64,000 bases of DNA from Acidobacteriota bacterium (GCA_028749115.1 JAQURD010000001.1:152218-216217); one strand, 5' to 3'. Shown: positions 8,676 to 18,054, counted from the first letter of the stretch. Program-made: numbers and translations. Notes: a model not told the origin generated them from the sequence alone.

Positions 8676-8758
8676 CCACCTCTTAATTTTAATAAGGATA
8701 TTTTAGTTATCTGGTATTTGATTTTTAAATAGTGCATTCTCGATTAGAGGAGTCTCCT

Positions 8759-10867
8759 TTGATCAACAATCGCCTTGATAAACATCCAATCCTCCTGGTC
8801 ACTGACCGGCCTCTATTTAATTTTTACTGGCGTGGTCAGAAACTAACAGCCAGAGAAGGCGAAACTATTGCCTCGGCGCTTTTTGCCAACGGCATCAGAA
8901 TCTTTGGCTTTCATCACAAAGATGGCGCTCCTCAAGGTATTTTTTGTGCAAATGGCCAGTGCGCTCAATGTCTGGTTCTAGTTGATGGCTTTCCGGTTAA
9001 ATCATGTATGGAAATGATTAAACCGGGAATGCAAATCCAGCCGCTTCTTGGTTTGCCCGAACTACCAGTGCTCAATCCCGAAGAGAAGGCCGAGTTTCAT
9101 CCAATTAAAGAAGTTGAAGTTACTGTCCTGATCATTGGCGGCGGGCCGGCCGGCCTGGCTGCAGCTATTGAACTGGGCAGCCGTGGCGTTAATTGCCTTT
9201 TGATTGATGATAAGCACCGCCTCGGGGGAAAGCTTATCCTGCAAACTCACCGCTTCTTTGGCTCAGTGGAGGCTGTTTATGCTGGAACTCGTGGTATTGA
9301 TCTGGCTACCAGACTGGAGAAAGAGGTCAGAAAATTTCCGACGGTTGACATCTGGCTGCAAACGACCGCCCTGGCTGCTTTTAGCGATAAAAAAGTTGGA
9401 ATCCTGAAAGAGGGTAAAGAATATGTTCTGGTCAAGCCAGAAGTCATTTTGACTGCAACCGGAGCCAGGGAAAAATCCTTGGCTTTCCCGGGCAATACAC
9501 TGCCTGGTGTTTATGGGGCTGGTGCCTTTCAGACTCTGGTCAATCGCGACCTCGTCCGGCCAACTGAAAAACTATTCATTGTCGGTGGCGGTAATGTTGG
9601 CCTGATAGCTGGCTATCATGCTCTCCAAGCCGGGATCAAGGTTGTCGGGCTGATCGAAGTCATGTCTGAAGTTGGAGGTTATAAAGTCCATAAGGATAAA
9701 CTGGCTCGCCTGGGCGTTCCCATCCTGACTTCTCATACGATTTTAAGTGCTAATGGCCAGGCATCAGTTGAATCGGTCACTATTGCCAGAGTAGATGAAC
9801 AGTTCAAACCGATCAAGGGGACAGAAAAGACCTATGCCTGCGATACAGTGCTGATTGCCGTTGGGCTTGATCCGGTAAATGAGTTTTATTTAAAAGCCAG
9901 GGAGTTCGGCTTCCCGGCCTATGCCGCCGGTGACGCCGAAGAAATCGCTGAAGCTTCGGCTGCCATTTTTTCCGGAAAAATCCGCGGTTTAGAGATAGCC
10001 AGAGATCTTGGCCAGTATTCAGGGCAGATTCCTGACACATGGGAAAAGACAGCCGAAATTCTGAAATCAAAACCCGGTCAGACTTATCCGGAAAGCTATC
10101 TAGAGAAGGAGACTGGAATCATGCCGGTAATCCATTGTCTTCAGGAAATCCCATGCGATCCCTGTTCGGCCGTCTGCCCCCGGAAGTTAATCGAAGTCGA
10201 CAAAAATGATATCAGAAAAATACCGGCTTACCGCGAAGAAAACGACAGCCGAGGCTGCAGTGGCTGCGAACGTTGTGTGGTCATCTGCCCGGGCCTGGCC
10301 ATTACTTTAGTTGATTACCGTCAGAATCCAGACTGGCCGGAAGTAACCATTCCTTTTGAGTTTCTAAAAGAAACTATCAATCCCGGCCAGGAAATTATTC
10401 TGGTTGATTTAGAAGGTCAGGAATTAGCCCGGTCACGGGTGAATTCAGTTAAATCTATTAAGGTTAATGATCGCACCATTCTTATTAAGGCTCAGGTGCC
10501 AAAAGAGGTAGCCAAAAAGGTTAGCGGCTTGCGGCTTCAGACCCAAATAGAAAGAGCTGATGAAAAATATGTAGAAAATATTCCGGATGAAGCTATCATC
10601 TGCCGCTGCGAGCGGGTAACAGCCGGAGAAATAAGAAAACTGATCAGAGACGGAGTAAGAGATATTAATGAAATTAAAACTATAACCAGAGCCGGGATGG
10701 GCCCCTGTGGAGCCAAGACCTGCACTCCCCTTGTTCACCGTCTCTTCAGAGAAGAAGGCGTGCCTGAAAATGAAATAATTGATCAGACTAAAAGGCCTTT
10801 GTTTATTGAAGTCCCCCTCGGGGTTCTGGCTGGCCTAAACATGAAAAATGAAGAAAGGAAGCCCTGA
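8759..10867 (+). CDS. FAD-dependent dehydrogenase alpha subunit with 2Fe-2S, 4Fe-4S and BFD-like domains (SoxA/HcnB-like)
   Basis: Large subunit of an amino-acid/imino-acid dehydrogenase of the sarcosine oxidase alpha / HcnB family. In the ORF-track numbering: a 2Fe-2S ferredoxin-like domain (C72, C77, C80, C92 pattern); a pyridine-nucleotide-disulfide-oxidoreductase FAD domain with GGGPAGLAAAIELG near 135 and a second dinucleotide motif GGGNVGLIAG near 290; an inserted ferredoxin region (CDPCSAVCP, CSGCERCVVICP); and a C-terminal BFD-like 2Fe-2S domain (CRC, then CGAKTC). I place the start at TTG 8759, six bases after AGAGGAG; the track's GTG 8732 lacks an SD. It is followed by the DAO-type beta subunit. 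Substrate is open: proline, hydroxyproline, sarcosine and glycine are all possible. Confidence 0.85.
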   Translation: MINNRLDKHPILLVTDRPLFNFYWRGQKLTAREGETIASALFANGIRIFGFHHKDGAPQGIFCANGQCAQCLVLVDGFPVKSCMEMIKPGMQIQPLLGLPELPVLNPEEKAEFHPIKEVEVTVLIIGGGPAGLAAAIELGSRGVNCLLIDDKHRLGGKLILQTHRFFGSVEAVYAGTRGIDLATRLEKEVRKFPTVDIWLQTTALAAFSDKKVGILKEGKEYVLVKPEVILTATGAREKSLAFPGNTLPGVYGAGAFQTLVNRDLVRPTEKLFIVGGGNVGLIAGYHALQAGIKVVGLIEVMSEVGGYKVHKDKLARLGVPILTSHTILSANGQASVESVTIARVDEQFKPIKGTEKTYACDTVLIAVGLDPVNEFYLKAREFGFPAYAAGDAEEIAEASAAIFSGKIRGLEIARDLGQYSGQIPDTWEKTAEILKSKPGQTYPESYLEKETGIMPVIHCLQEIPCDPCSAVCPRKLIEVDKNDIRKIPAYREENDSRGCSGCERCVVICPGLAITLVDYRQNPDWPEVTIPFEFLKETINPGQEIILVDLEGQELARSRVNSVKSIKVNDRTILIKAQVPKEVAKKVSGLRLQTQIERADEKYVENIPDEAIICRCERVTAGEIRKLIRDGVRDINEIKTITRAGMGPCGAKTCTPLVHRLFREEGVPENEIIDQTKRPLFIEVPLGVLAGLNMKNEERKP

Positions 10868-10868
10868 T

Positions 10869-12026
10869 ATGGGAGGGAATAATTATGATGTAATTATTAT
10901 TGGTGCTGGCAGTGTTGGTACCCCGGCTGCCTTGTTTCTGGTCAGGGCCGGTTTTAAGGTTCTTGTTGTGGAGAAAAATTCGAGTCCGGGACAGAGTTCG
11001 AATAAGAGAGCCATAGGCGGACTGCGGGCCACTCATTCTGACCCGGCAAAAATCTGCTTAGGGCTGAGAAGCCTTGATATTATCTCCGGTTGGAAAGAAA
11101 AATATGGTGAAGACCTGGAATGGTATAAAGGCGGCTATTGTTTTGTTACTTACCGTGAAGAAGAAGAAAAAACTCTAAAAGAAGTCTTGCCTCTTCAGAA
11201 GAGCCTTGGCTTAAATATTGATTGGCTGGAAGCTAAAGAATTAAGGCAGCTTCTGCCTGATCTCAATCCGCATGATCTCCGGGGTGGTACTCTTTCTCCT
11301 GATGATGGTCATGCTTCTCCCCTGCTGGCCAACGAAGCCTTTTACTGCCGGGCTAAAAAAGCGGGAGCTGAGTTCCGGTTTCAGGAAAACGTTGTCGGCC
11401 TCAAAATAGAAAGCGGAAAAATAAAAGGTGTGACGACTGACCATAGTCATTATGGTGCCGGGATTGTTATTAATGCTGCCGGAGCCTGGGCAGCAGAAGT
11501 AGCTAAAATGGCCGGGGTGGCTATTCCAGTCACACCTGACTCTCATGAAGCTGCGGTCACCGAGCCAGTTCAGAGGTTTTTTCACCCGATGGTGGTTGAT
11601 ATTCGCCCTGTTTCTGGCTCGGCTAACTATTATTTTTATCAACATGCAACCGGTCAGATTATCTTTTGCATTACTCCCAATCCGAGCATCTGGGGCTTTG
11701 ATGTCAGAGAAACCAGCCAGTTTCTCCCCATGGTTTCTAAAAGAATGATTGATCTTATGCCCAGGTTAAAAAATATCAGGGTCAGGCGAACCTGGCGTGG
11801 TTTGTATCCTATGACGCCCGATGGCTTTCCTATCGTTGGCTGGACAAAAGAGGTGGAGGGCTTCTTGCTGGCGACAGGTATGTGCGGGCAGGGTTTTATG
11901 CTTGGACCGGGAGTGGCTGAGCTTTTAGCCAGGTTGGTTTCCGAGAAGCCAGAGCCAGCCGATGAAGAAGTCCTTTCCTATCTCTCTCCTTATCGTTCCT
12001 TTGTCAGCGAAGAAAAATTAAAATAA
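10869..12026 (+). CDS. FAD-dependent oxidoreductase beta subunit, DAO family (SoxB/HcnC-like)
   Basis: The 385-residue D-amino-acid oxidase-fold protein starts almost at once with the FAD motif IIIGAGSVGTPAALFL. Blocks of the sarcosine oxidase beta / HcnC / hydroxyproline dehydrogenase group are seen: SSNKRAIGGLRATHSDP after the FAD motif, GGTLSPDDGHASPLLA in the middle, and RTWRGLYPMTPDGFPIVGW with FLLATGMCGQGFMLGPG at the end. ATG 10869 has AAAGGAAG seven bases upstream and lies just after the alpha-subunit stop. The ORF-track start at 10848 overlaps that gene and lacks an SD. It should form an alpha-beta flavoprotein that oxidises an amino acid at this subunit's FAD; the substrate is not determined. 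Confidence 0.85.
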   Translation: MGGNNYDVIIIGAGSVGTPAALFLVRAGFKVLVVEKNSSPGQSSNKRAIGGLRATHSDPAKICLGLRSLDIISGWKEKYGEDLEWYKGGYCFVTYREEEEKTLKEVLPLQKSLGLNIDWLEAKELRQLLPDLNPHDLRGGTLSPDDGHASPLLANEAFYCRAKKAGAEFRFQENVVGLKIESGKIKGVTTDHSHYGAGIVINAAGAWAAEVAKMAGVAIPVTPDSHEAAVTEPVQRFFHPMVVDIRPVSGSANYYFYQHATGQIIFCITPNPSIWGFDVRETSQFLPMVSKRMIDLMPRLKNIRVRRTWRGLYPMTPDGFPIVGWTKEVEGFLLATGMCGQGFMLGPGVAELLARLVSEKPEPADEEVLSYLSPYRSFVSEEKLK

Positions 12027-12040
12027 CCGCCACTGAGATA

Positions 12041-14158
12041 CTATTTTTTCAGGCAGTCGAGAAGCGCTTTAACTCCTGGCCAGATAGCCAGCTGACATTC
12101 AGCAACTGATTTCCGGGCTTCTTCTAATTGCTTAAACTTTTCCTCAAGCCATGATGGCTCAGCAGGCTTACCTTTCATCAAAAGGTCAACAGCTTCAACC
12201 CCTATCTGAGATAATGTCAGCAATGATGCGGATAATGGGACTGTTTCCTTAAGTATTGGAGAAAAGTTGGCCAGTCTAACTATCTTTTGATGATTTTCCT
12301 GCCAGAGGCGGAAACAGCCTTTAATTTCCTCTGCCTGTCTTAAATCCCGATTGCCAATAAATTTCTCAACCTTTTGCCTGAAGTCTCTGGCTTCAAGTGA
12401 CTCGGGAAAACAGGCATCAACAAACCGGGTTAAAGGAGCCAGAGAATTATAGGTTTTCCCCTGGCTATGACGGGCATAACCTTTAACCGGCTCGGCAACT
12501 CTGGCCAGAACCTCAAGCCCTCCAATCTCATAAGATTGTGCTAGCCGGCGCAACATCATTGGTTGATTCTTAAGGTGATTTATTCCATTCTCTTCCAGGC
12601 TCAGGCTTATTATTCTCAAGCGTTTATACATATCATCTACATCTCTAATTTCCTTTGGAGACCAGAATCTTTCAGCTATAGCTGCGCTTCGCGGCCAGAG
12701 CCGGGAGTCAACCGTTTCAGGAGTAACCAGTTCGGCCCACATGGTGGCCTCTCCTCCGAGAATTAGCTTTTTTTCCTCCGGAGTAAGGAGTGAATCAGAC
12801 GGAAGAGGGTCATTAAGGTAATGCCTTTCTGCACTTTCCACCAGGTCAATATAATAGCCATTGGACAGGATACCCTGATAGCCCTTTTTTGCCCCGTCCA
12901 CCAGTGCTTGCTGGCCGCGCCATGACTGGATAACAATGTTCTTCGGCAATCCGGGCTGATAAATTTCATCCCAGCCAATCATTTTTTTGTGATATTTGGT
13001 CAATAGCTGAAGAAGCCTACGGTTAAAATAGGCCTGCAGGCCAGCTTCATCGGAAATCTTATTTTTTTTCATAAATTTCTGAATCTCAGGATTTTCCTTC
13101 CAATGCTTCGGTTCAACCTCATCACCTCCCAGGTGAAAATAGGGATCAGGAAAGAGAAAGGTCATTTCCTTTAAAAAACGGTCAAAAAATTTGTAAGTTT
13201 TTTCTTCAGCTGGATTAAAGACTGGAGAGCTAACCCCGAATTTTCTCTCTAGCTGATAAGGACCCGGGAGACTGCCATATTCAGGGTAAGCAACAAGCCA
13301 GCTGGTCGAATGCCCGGGCAAATCAAATTCGGGAACAACTCTGATGCCCAGGTCAGAGGCCAGTTGAATTATATCTATAATTTCTGCCTGACGGTAATAC
13401 AGTCCATCCGAACCAAGTTGATGAAGCCGTGGAAAACTTTTGCTTTCTACTCTAAACCCCTGATCATCTGACAGATGCCAGTGAAGAACATTGAGTTTGA
13501 CTGCTGACATGGCCAGCAAATTTCTTTTGATAACCTCTACTGGCATAAAATGCCGACTGGAGTCAATTAACAGTCCACGCCAGGTAAAACGGGGGCTATC
13601 TTCGATCTGCAGGCAGGGAAAGTAATAGCCAGCACTGTCAGCAGACAGAACCTGCAGCAGTGTTTCCAGACCGTGTAACAGGCCGAGATCAGTTTTAGCT
13701 TTTAGCTCAATTTTTTCCGGATTTATTTCCAGAAGATATGATTCATCCTCACCGGGCACAAGCTGGCCTGGTCTTTCAAAGTGATAGAGGAATACCGTCT
13801 GATCATTGACTGGCTGGCCAGCTAGATAATCCTGCTCAAAAAAGAGCCCGGTTCGTGCAGCTAATCTTGACATAAAACGGCAGGCAGCTTTAAAAACCCG
13901 GTGGTCTGGCTTGACATGTCCGCCAACATAAAATTTTTCAGTCAGGCGAAATTCCCCGCCTGTTAAATTAACCCTGGCCGGATAAGGCATAAGATTAAGA
14001 TTCAGGGCTCCTGGTTGATCTGCTCTCAGGCTGACAGGCAATATTGAACTAAAGCTGAACATGAAAAGAGCCAGAATTACCGAATAATAGACTCTGCTCT
14101 TAACAAAAAACCTTGCACCTGGAAAAAAGCCAGCTTTACTTATTTCTGATGAAAGCAT
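12041..14158 (-). CDS. Exported beta-N-acetylhexosaminidase (GH20)
   Basis: Removes terminal GlcNAc/GalNAc residues from glycans, outside the cytoplasm. ATG 14158 follows AAAGGAG by seven bases. The track start at 14200 is 14 codons further out without an SD. From this start a signal segment around residues 23-42 (VYYSVILALFMFSFSSILPV) is seen. The GH20 N-terminal domain 2 covers about 55-180. The catalytic barrel follows, with RGLLIDSSRHFMP, LNVLHWHLSDDQGFRVE, VVPEFDLPGHS and the catalytic D-E pair in HLGGDEV. The C-terminal 200 residues are helical. It stands alone, converging on the dehydrogenase operon. Confidence 0.92.
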   Translation of the reverse strand: MLSSEISKAGFFPGARFFVKSRVYYSVILALFMFSFSSILPVSLRADQPGALNLNLMPYPARVNLTGGEFRLTEKFYVGGHVKPDHRVFKAACRFMSRLAARTGLFFEQDYLAGQPVNDQTVFLYHFERPGQLVPGEDESYLLEINPEKIELKAKTDLGLLHGLETLLQVLSADSAGYYFPCLQIEDSPRFTWRGLLIDSSRHFMPVEVIKRNLLAMSAVKLNVLHWHLSDDQGFRVESKSFPRLHQLGSDGLYYRQAEIIDIIQLASDLGIRVVPEFDLPGHSTSWLVAYPEYGSLPGPYQLERKFGVSSPVFNPAEEKTYKFFDRFLKEMTFLFPDPYFHLGGDEVEPKHWKENPEIQKFMKKNKISDEAGLQAYFNRRLLQLLTKYHKKMIGWDEIYQPGLPKNIVIQSWRGQQALVDGAKKGYQGILSNGYYIDLVESAERHYLNDPLPSDSLLTPEEKKLILGGEATMWAELVTPETVDSRLWPRSAAIAERFWSPKEIRDVDDMYKRLRIISLSLEENGINHLKNQPMMLRRLAQSYEIGGLEVLARVAEPVKGYARHSQGKTYNSLAPLTRFVDACFPESLEARDFRQKVEKFIGNRDLRQAEEIKGCFRLWQENHQKIVRLANFSPILKETVPLSASLLTLSQIGVEAVDLLMKGKPAEPSWLEEKFKQLEEARKSVAECQLAIWPGVKALLDCLKK

Positions 14159-14524
14159 TTTATTCTCTCCTTTATTGGCTTGTCTAAAAGCCTTATACAA
14201 TTAACGCGGATGGTTTTCAATCAATAGATAATGGGATTAGCAGATTAGTTAACAGAGTTAATTCAGGCTGGCCACTCCCCGTCCTTCCGGGGAGATGGCC
14301 TCTAGCCTATCTTTGGTTTTTGGCCATGATCAATTAAACCTGATCTTGGGGCAACCAGCGCAATTATAAATCTTGAAACATCTTTTTAGCCACTAAAAGA
14401 TATTAAGCCTGGCTTCTGAGCTGTCTGGCAGTTCAGGACTCTAATCAATCAGACTAGCCCTTTAACCTGATATCGAATATTTATACCAACTGCTGGTTAA
14501 AATAAAAGACTCTAACCGGCTATA
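14159..14524. other. Intergenic region with hairpins, no gene seen
   Basis: 366 bases without a convincing ORF. It holds a long GC-rich hairpin (14265-14308) and an AT-rich stem (14380-14401; ATCTTTTTAG, loop CCA, CTAAAAGAT with one bulged T). The DUF2892 gene ends at its right edge. Confidence 0.5.
14265..14308. other. Long imperfect hairpin
   Basis: Nested arms are seen: AGGCT/AGCCT, GGCCA/TGGCC and CTCCCCG/CGGGGAG around loop TCCTTC. Small internal bulges separate them. The flanks are not T-rich enough on the minus strand for a clean terminator; on the plus strand a TTTGGTTTTT follows. It could be a terminator, RNA processing signal or repeat element. Confidence 0.5.
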
Positions 14525-14734
14525 TCAGGCTTTCGGCCGGCGATTGGTAGAAATCTTAAGCGGGACATACAGAGGGCAAAAGCCGATCAAACTGGTAACA
14601 AGCAGAAGAGCGACCAGAATTACCAGGACATAAGCCAGCACTCCCTGAACGACCTTAGCAATAACCAGAATGGCCAGAATAATAGCCAGAATTGTCCGTA
14701 TTGTTCTGTCCATAGCCCCCATGTTTTTTTTCAT
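14525..14734 (-). CDS. DUF2892 small membrane protein (YgaP-like transmembrane domain)
   Basis: 69 residues. The N-terminal MGAMDRTIRTILAI and the LLLVTSLIGFCPLYVPLKI end are the DUF2892 signature (N..DR.IR and G.CPLY). Two hydrophobic helices lie between. SD GGAGG is five bases before ATG 14734. It is on the same strand as DUF4342 and DUF2207, but a palindrome and about 200 bp separate it from DUF4342, so it may have its own transcript. Function is unknown; in other proteins this domain is fused to rhodanese domains. Confidence 0.8.
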   Translation of the reverse strand: MKKNMGAMDRTIRTILAIILAILVIAKVVQGVLAYVLVILVALLLVTSLIGFCPLYVPLKISTNRRPKA

Positions 14735-14877
14735 TCTTGCCTCCTCATTATTCTGTTTTTGTTCTTTGCTACTTCAATTCTAAATTATCCAGATATTTTA
14801 GCCAATAACTTTTTTCTTATCTTTTTTATAACAGTTATTGAAATATATTGTTCCCCTGCCTATAAACAGAAACCGCC

Positions 14878-14903
14878 CTGAAGCAGGCTTAAGCCAGCTT
14901 CAG
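14878..14903. terminator. 26-bp palindrome between DUF4342 and DUF2892, possible terminator
   Basis: CTGAAGCAGGCTT is followed directly by AAGCCAGCTTCAG; 12 of 13 positions are symmetric. On the minus strand, downstream of DUF4342, it is followed by GGGCGGTTTCTGTTT, a weak T tract. A terminator is the simplest reading; a protein-binding site is possible. Confidence 0.4.
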
Positions 14904-14942
14904 ACTAATTCTGGACTGTTCCTGTTTTTTACAGCTTTTATT

Positions 14943-15206
14943 CTACTGGCTTTTTTTCTCTTCACGCTCGACCACAATAGTCAGATTAGAGGCTAGAGCA
15001 GCTATCGCCCCGATGGCTGCCCACAGGGGAGCAATCAATGTTCCCGCCAGGCCAATTGTCAGTGGAATTTCCATGAAGGTTCTTCCCTCTTCTGTCTTAA
15101 AAATAATCCGGTGAGCGTTGCCTTCTTTAATCACTTCTTTAATCTTTTCCAGAATTTCAGAGCCAGAGACTTTGAATTCTTCTGTCCTTGTTTTCTTTTC
15201 TTCCAT
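14943..15206 (-). CDS. DUF4342 domain protein
   Basis: 87 residues. EEFKVSGSEILEKIKEVIKEGN, RIIFKTEEGRTFMEIPL and the hydrophobic LAPLWAAIGAIAALASNLTIVVERE-like end match the DUF4342 pattern as I know it: an N-terminal helical part, a beta hairpin, then a membrane-like alanine-rich segment. The start ATG 15206 has GGAAAG seven bases upstream. It lies 58 bp after the DUF2207 gene on the same strand and may be co-transcribed. Function is unknown. Confidence 0.75.
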   Translation of the reverse strand: MEEKKTRTEEFKVSGSEILEKIKEVIKEGNAHRIIFKTEEGRTFMEIPLTIGLAGTLIAPLWAAIGAIAALASNLTIVVEREEKKSQ

Positions 15207-15263
15207 TTATCTTTCCTTCTCCTTAAGATTTTTATCAATAACCACCTTTATATCGGACTCCTC

Positions 15264-17126
15264 TTAACCAGCCGAGATGCCACCTCCGCCGCCACCTCCG
15301 CCGCCACCGCTGCTAAAACCGCCGCCCCCACCCGAAGAATAATGTGCGGCCGAAGTGCTGGCTTGACTGATAGCCGTTGCTGCTCTTTCAATAGAAGCAA
15401 TCATGTCAGAAATTGAACTGATTTTCTGGTTGGCAGCAGAAACCGAGGCCAGCCCACCTAACCAGGCAGTGTTAACCGCTTTCTCGTCGCTTAGAATTTC
15501 AGGTATCATTTTAACCAGCTTTTTCGCCTGTCCAAATAGAATGCCGAAAACCAGATACTGATCCCAGAGTTTATAGGCTTCGGCCGGAATTTCCTTAAAA
15601 TCAGAAAAATCCTTTAAAAATCTTTCCAGGGCGATCCATAGTTTGTTTTCTTTAGCCCAATCTTTTCGGCGGCGCTTAAGAGTGGGCGAAAGAGCTATAA
15701 CCATAACTATCAATACTGGCGAGAAAGTAATAACAGCCAGAGGCAGAGAAATAAACAAAAAGAGCTTGTAAGCCTTGTGACTGGCAGGTTCGATAAAACC
15801 CAGTTCTTTAGCCTGGCGGGCCACCTCTTTACTCCAGTTTTGAAACCAGGTCTGAAATTTTGTTGGTGATTTCTTTAGATAAGCAGTGAAGTCGTCCAGG
15901 CTTAATCTGCTTTCTTCCTTCAGGCCATTTTCAACTGCGGCCTCAGACATTAAATCTAGAACCTGTTGCTCGAAGTCTTTCAAACCTGCCTGATTTTTAG
16001 AAAATTTTTTCAAAATAAAAATGACCTGATCTATAAATTTAGATCCGAATAAGCCTTTTCTTTCTACTTGCTCCGTGACAATCTCTAAATATCCCCGCCT
16101 GGCCAGGTCAAAGATAGTAGCCGTTAAAGCCACGGGCTCGACTTTGCCCCCCTGTTTTCTCAGCACCTGAACTAGAGCTGGTGGCAAGCTTGATGGCATT
16201 TCCCGGTAATATTCAGGAATATCATCGAAGTGATAGTCTTCACCGACTTTTTTCCAGAAATAGAAATAAAAAAGCAGCCAGATAAGCGGCCCAACAATCT
16301 GCCAGCTTGCCCAGGCGAGTCCCAGCTGCTTCAAGGTCTGCTTCATCTTCTGTTCTGCTTCTCTGGCCTCTTCTGCTTTTTTCATGGTCGCTCTTACCAG
16401 CTCCTGTTCCTCCTCTATTATTTTTTCCCGGGTATAGCCACTGGCAGGCACTCCAGCTACCAGCCTGGCTGGCCAGATTACCCTTATTTCAAAAAATTGA
16501 TGAGCAGGGATATTTACCGCCTGAAATTTTACCGTCCGACGGTCTATGATCTCCGATTTTCCCGACAGCGGTCCATGGCCATAGACAAGAAAATCCTCCA
16601 GGCTTTTAACCTCTTCAGGCAGGTGAACAAAAACTTCTGCTCTGGCAGTTGGCCGGTCAACCTGATCGCCAATCACCTGCCAGTACAATTCTGATATATC
16701 AGCATAATCGAGTATGGCCCCTTTGACCAGATAAGAAACGTGAAAAGTTCGGCGCTCATTCCTGGCTCGAAAATGCCAGCGTGCTTCTAATCTTTCCCCG
16801 TTAATCGTTGTTTCCAGGGGTAAAGGCTGCCCATTTTCATCTCTCACCTGAAAATTGGCGATGTCCACTTTGCTACTCTGGTGCTTACCCTTTCTAACTT
16901 CCAGAGGATGCCAGAGAGAAGCCCAGGAAAAATCTCCCTGGAATTCAAAAGTCAGATATTCATCCAGCAGGAAGGAGCCGTCTTTTTGAACGTAGATATC
17001 GGCCTTGATAAGGGGCAAGTAAAAATCTTCCTCCTGGGCAGCTAACGGCAAAGATAAAAAAATAAAAACAACAGACAATAAGATTCCAGCCGCTAACTGG
17101 CTTAAAACTGGCCTGGCCTTAACCAT
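15264..17126 (-). CDS. DUF2207 membrane protein with Gly-rich tail
   Basis: 620 residues. An N-terminal signal helix is followed by an extracytoplasmic beta domain with YVQKDGSFLLDEYLTFEF and FSWASLWHPL, the usual start of DUF2207. A transmembrane helix near 270 (IVGPLIWLLFYFYFW) comes next. A cytoplasmic winged-helix-like part (PVALTATIFDLARRGYLEIV) and a pair of helices near 465 follow. The tail ends in SSGGGGGFSSGGGGGGGGGG, which is common in this family. SD GGAGG precedes ATG 17126. The function of DUF2207 is unknown. Confidence 0.85.
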   Translation of the reverse strand: MVKARPVLSQLAAGILLSVVFIFLSLPLAAQEEDFYLPLIKADIYVQKDGSFLLDEYLTFEFQGDFSWASLWHPLEVRKGKHQSSKVDIANFQVRDENGQPLPLETTINGERLEARWHFRARNERRTFHVSYLVKGAILDYADISELYWQVIGDQVDRPTARAEVFVHLPEEVKSLEDFLVYGHGPLSGKSEIIDRRTVKFQAVNIPAHQFFEIRVIWPARLVAGVPASGYTREKIIEEEQELVRATMKKAEEAREAEQKMKQTLKQLGLAWASWQIVGPLIWLLFYFYFWKKVGEDYHFDDIPEYYREMPSSLPPALVQVLRKQGGKVEPVALTATIFDLARRGYLEIVTEQVERKGLFGSKFIDQVIFILKKFSKNQAGLKDFEQQVLDLMSEAAVENGLKEESRLSLDDFTAYLKKSPTKFQTWFQNWSKEVARQAKELGFIEPASHKAYKLFLFISLPLAVITFSPVLIVMVIALSPTLKRRRKDWAKENKLWIALERFLKDFSDFKEIPAEAYKLWDQYLVFGILFGQAKKLVKMIPEILSDEKAVNTAWLGGLASVSAANQKISSISDMIASIERAATAISQASTSAAHYSSGGGGGFSSGGGGGGGGGGISAG

Positions 17127-17240
17127 TTTCGTTTCCTCCTGGTTATCACTGCTCTTCTTAATATTCTCACTTTTTAACTAAGACTCTATTGATTAAGCAG
17201 TTCTTATCTGTTAATCAAATATTTTATCAGCCTACAAGGC

Positions 17241-17588
17241 TTAATGATCAATTATTTTCTTATAGACATGCTCCATCAGGAAAATTTTGCTCTGAGGATC
17301 AAGGTCAATGAACTCTAATCCCATCTCGTAAACTTCATCCTCAAACAGGCTCTTGATCCAGCGGACCTCGACCTGTCCAGAAATTATCTTTTTTGAATCG
17401 GAAAGCATAATTTCCATTTTTAACCTGGTTCTGACCGGCAAGGGTGAATCCGTCATGATTCGTAAGCCGCCGGCCGAAATATCTCGTGAAAAAGAATAAA
17501 ATGATTGAACCTCATGATCTTTATTCCACCGGACATGCAGCACGACCTTGTTCTCTTCATCGAGTCTTTTTTCCCTTCTTTTCTCCAT
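17241..17588 (-). CDS. PilZ-domain protein
   Basis: A single PilZ domain, expected to bind cyclic-di-GMP. Both halves of the ligand signature are present: RREKR close to the N-terminus and DISAGGLRI (D.S..G) about 35 residues later. I start at ATG 17588 because PilZ proteins usually begin just before RxxxR. The track start at 17630 adds 14 residues; AAAGGAG lies between the two starts, too far from 17588 to be ideal. A TATAAT at 17672-17667 with a weak -35 lies upstream. No cyclase or phosphodiesterase is in the window. Confidence 0.8.
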   Translation of the reverse strand: MEKRREKRLDEENKVVLHVRWNKDHEVQSFYSFSRDISAGGLRIMTDSPLPVRTRLKMEIMLSDSKKIISGQVEVRWIKSLFEDEVYEMGLEFIDLDPQSKIFLMEHVYKKIIDH

Positions 17589-17630
17589 AACTGAAATTGC
17601 TGACCCGCTCCTTTTAAGTATGATTAGCAT

Positions 17631-18054
17631 AGACTAAAAAAAATAGCAAATATTTTGGCTTTGGATATTATATTAATTATTTTCTGGCCGGACAGAAATA
17701 GCTGGAACACAAAACAGCAGTCATGGTCATTATCTGGTCTTTATTAAAATATTTGGCCAGGAAGCAGGCTCTTTAAGAGTTAAAATAATTTATCGCTTCT
17801 CTCTATCATGATTAAGCCTGGCTAGAGGTCAGCTAATAGAATCTTATTGGGTGTTTTCCTACTGGCAGCCTGTTGAGGCTTGATATAGCTATCAGATAGA
17901 CCTTTTTGATTAATCCGGCTGACCAGTTCACCAGAATTAATGGTTTTAGCCGGCGTATATTAGATTTAAAAACTTAGTGAAACACCCTGTCTGAAGATAT
18001 TCACCAGCACAAGAATGCCTGAATTCATAATATTCAACCTTGAGCAGTCCAGGG
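17631..18054. other. Intergenic region, nothing convincing
   Basis: 424 bases, AT-rich. Apart from the possible PilZ promoter (minus-strand TATAAT at 17672-17667, CTGTCC 17 bases upstream) I see no gene, RNA or strong hairpin. The 64-aa track ORF at its right edge is a shadow of the barrel gene. Confidence 0.5.
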
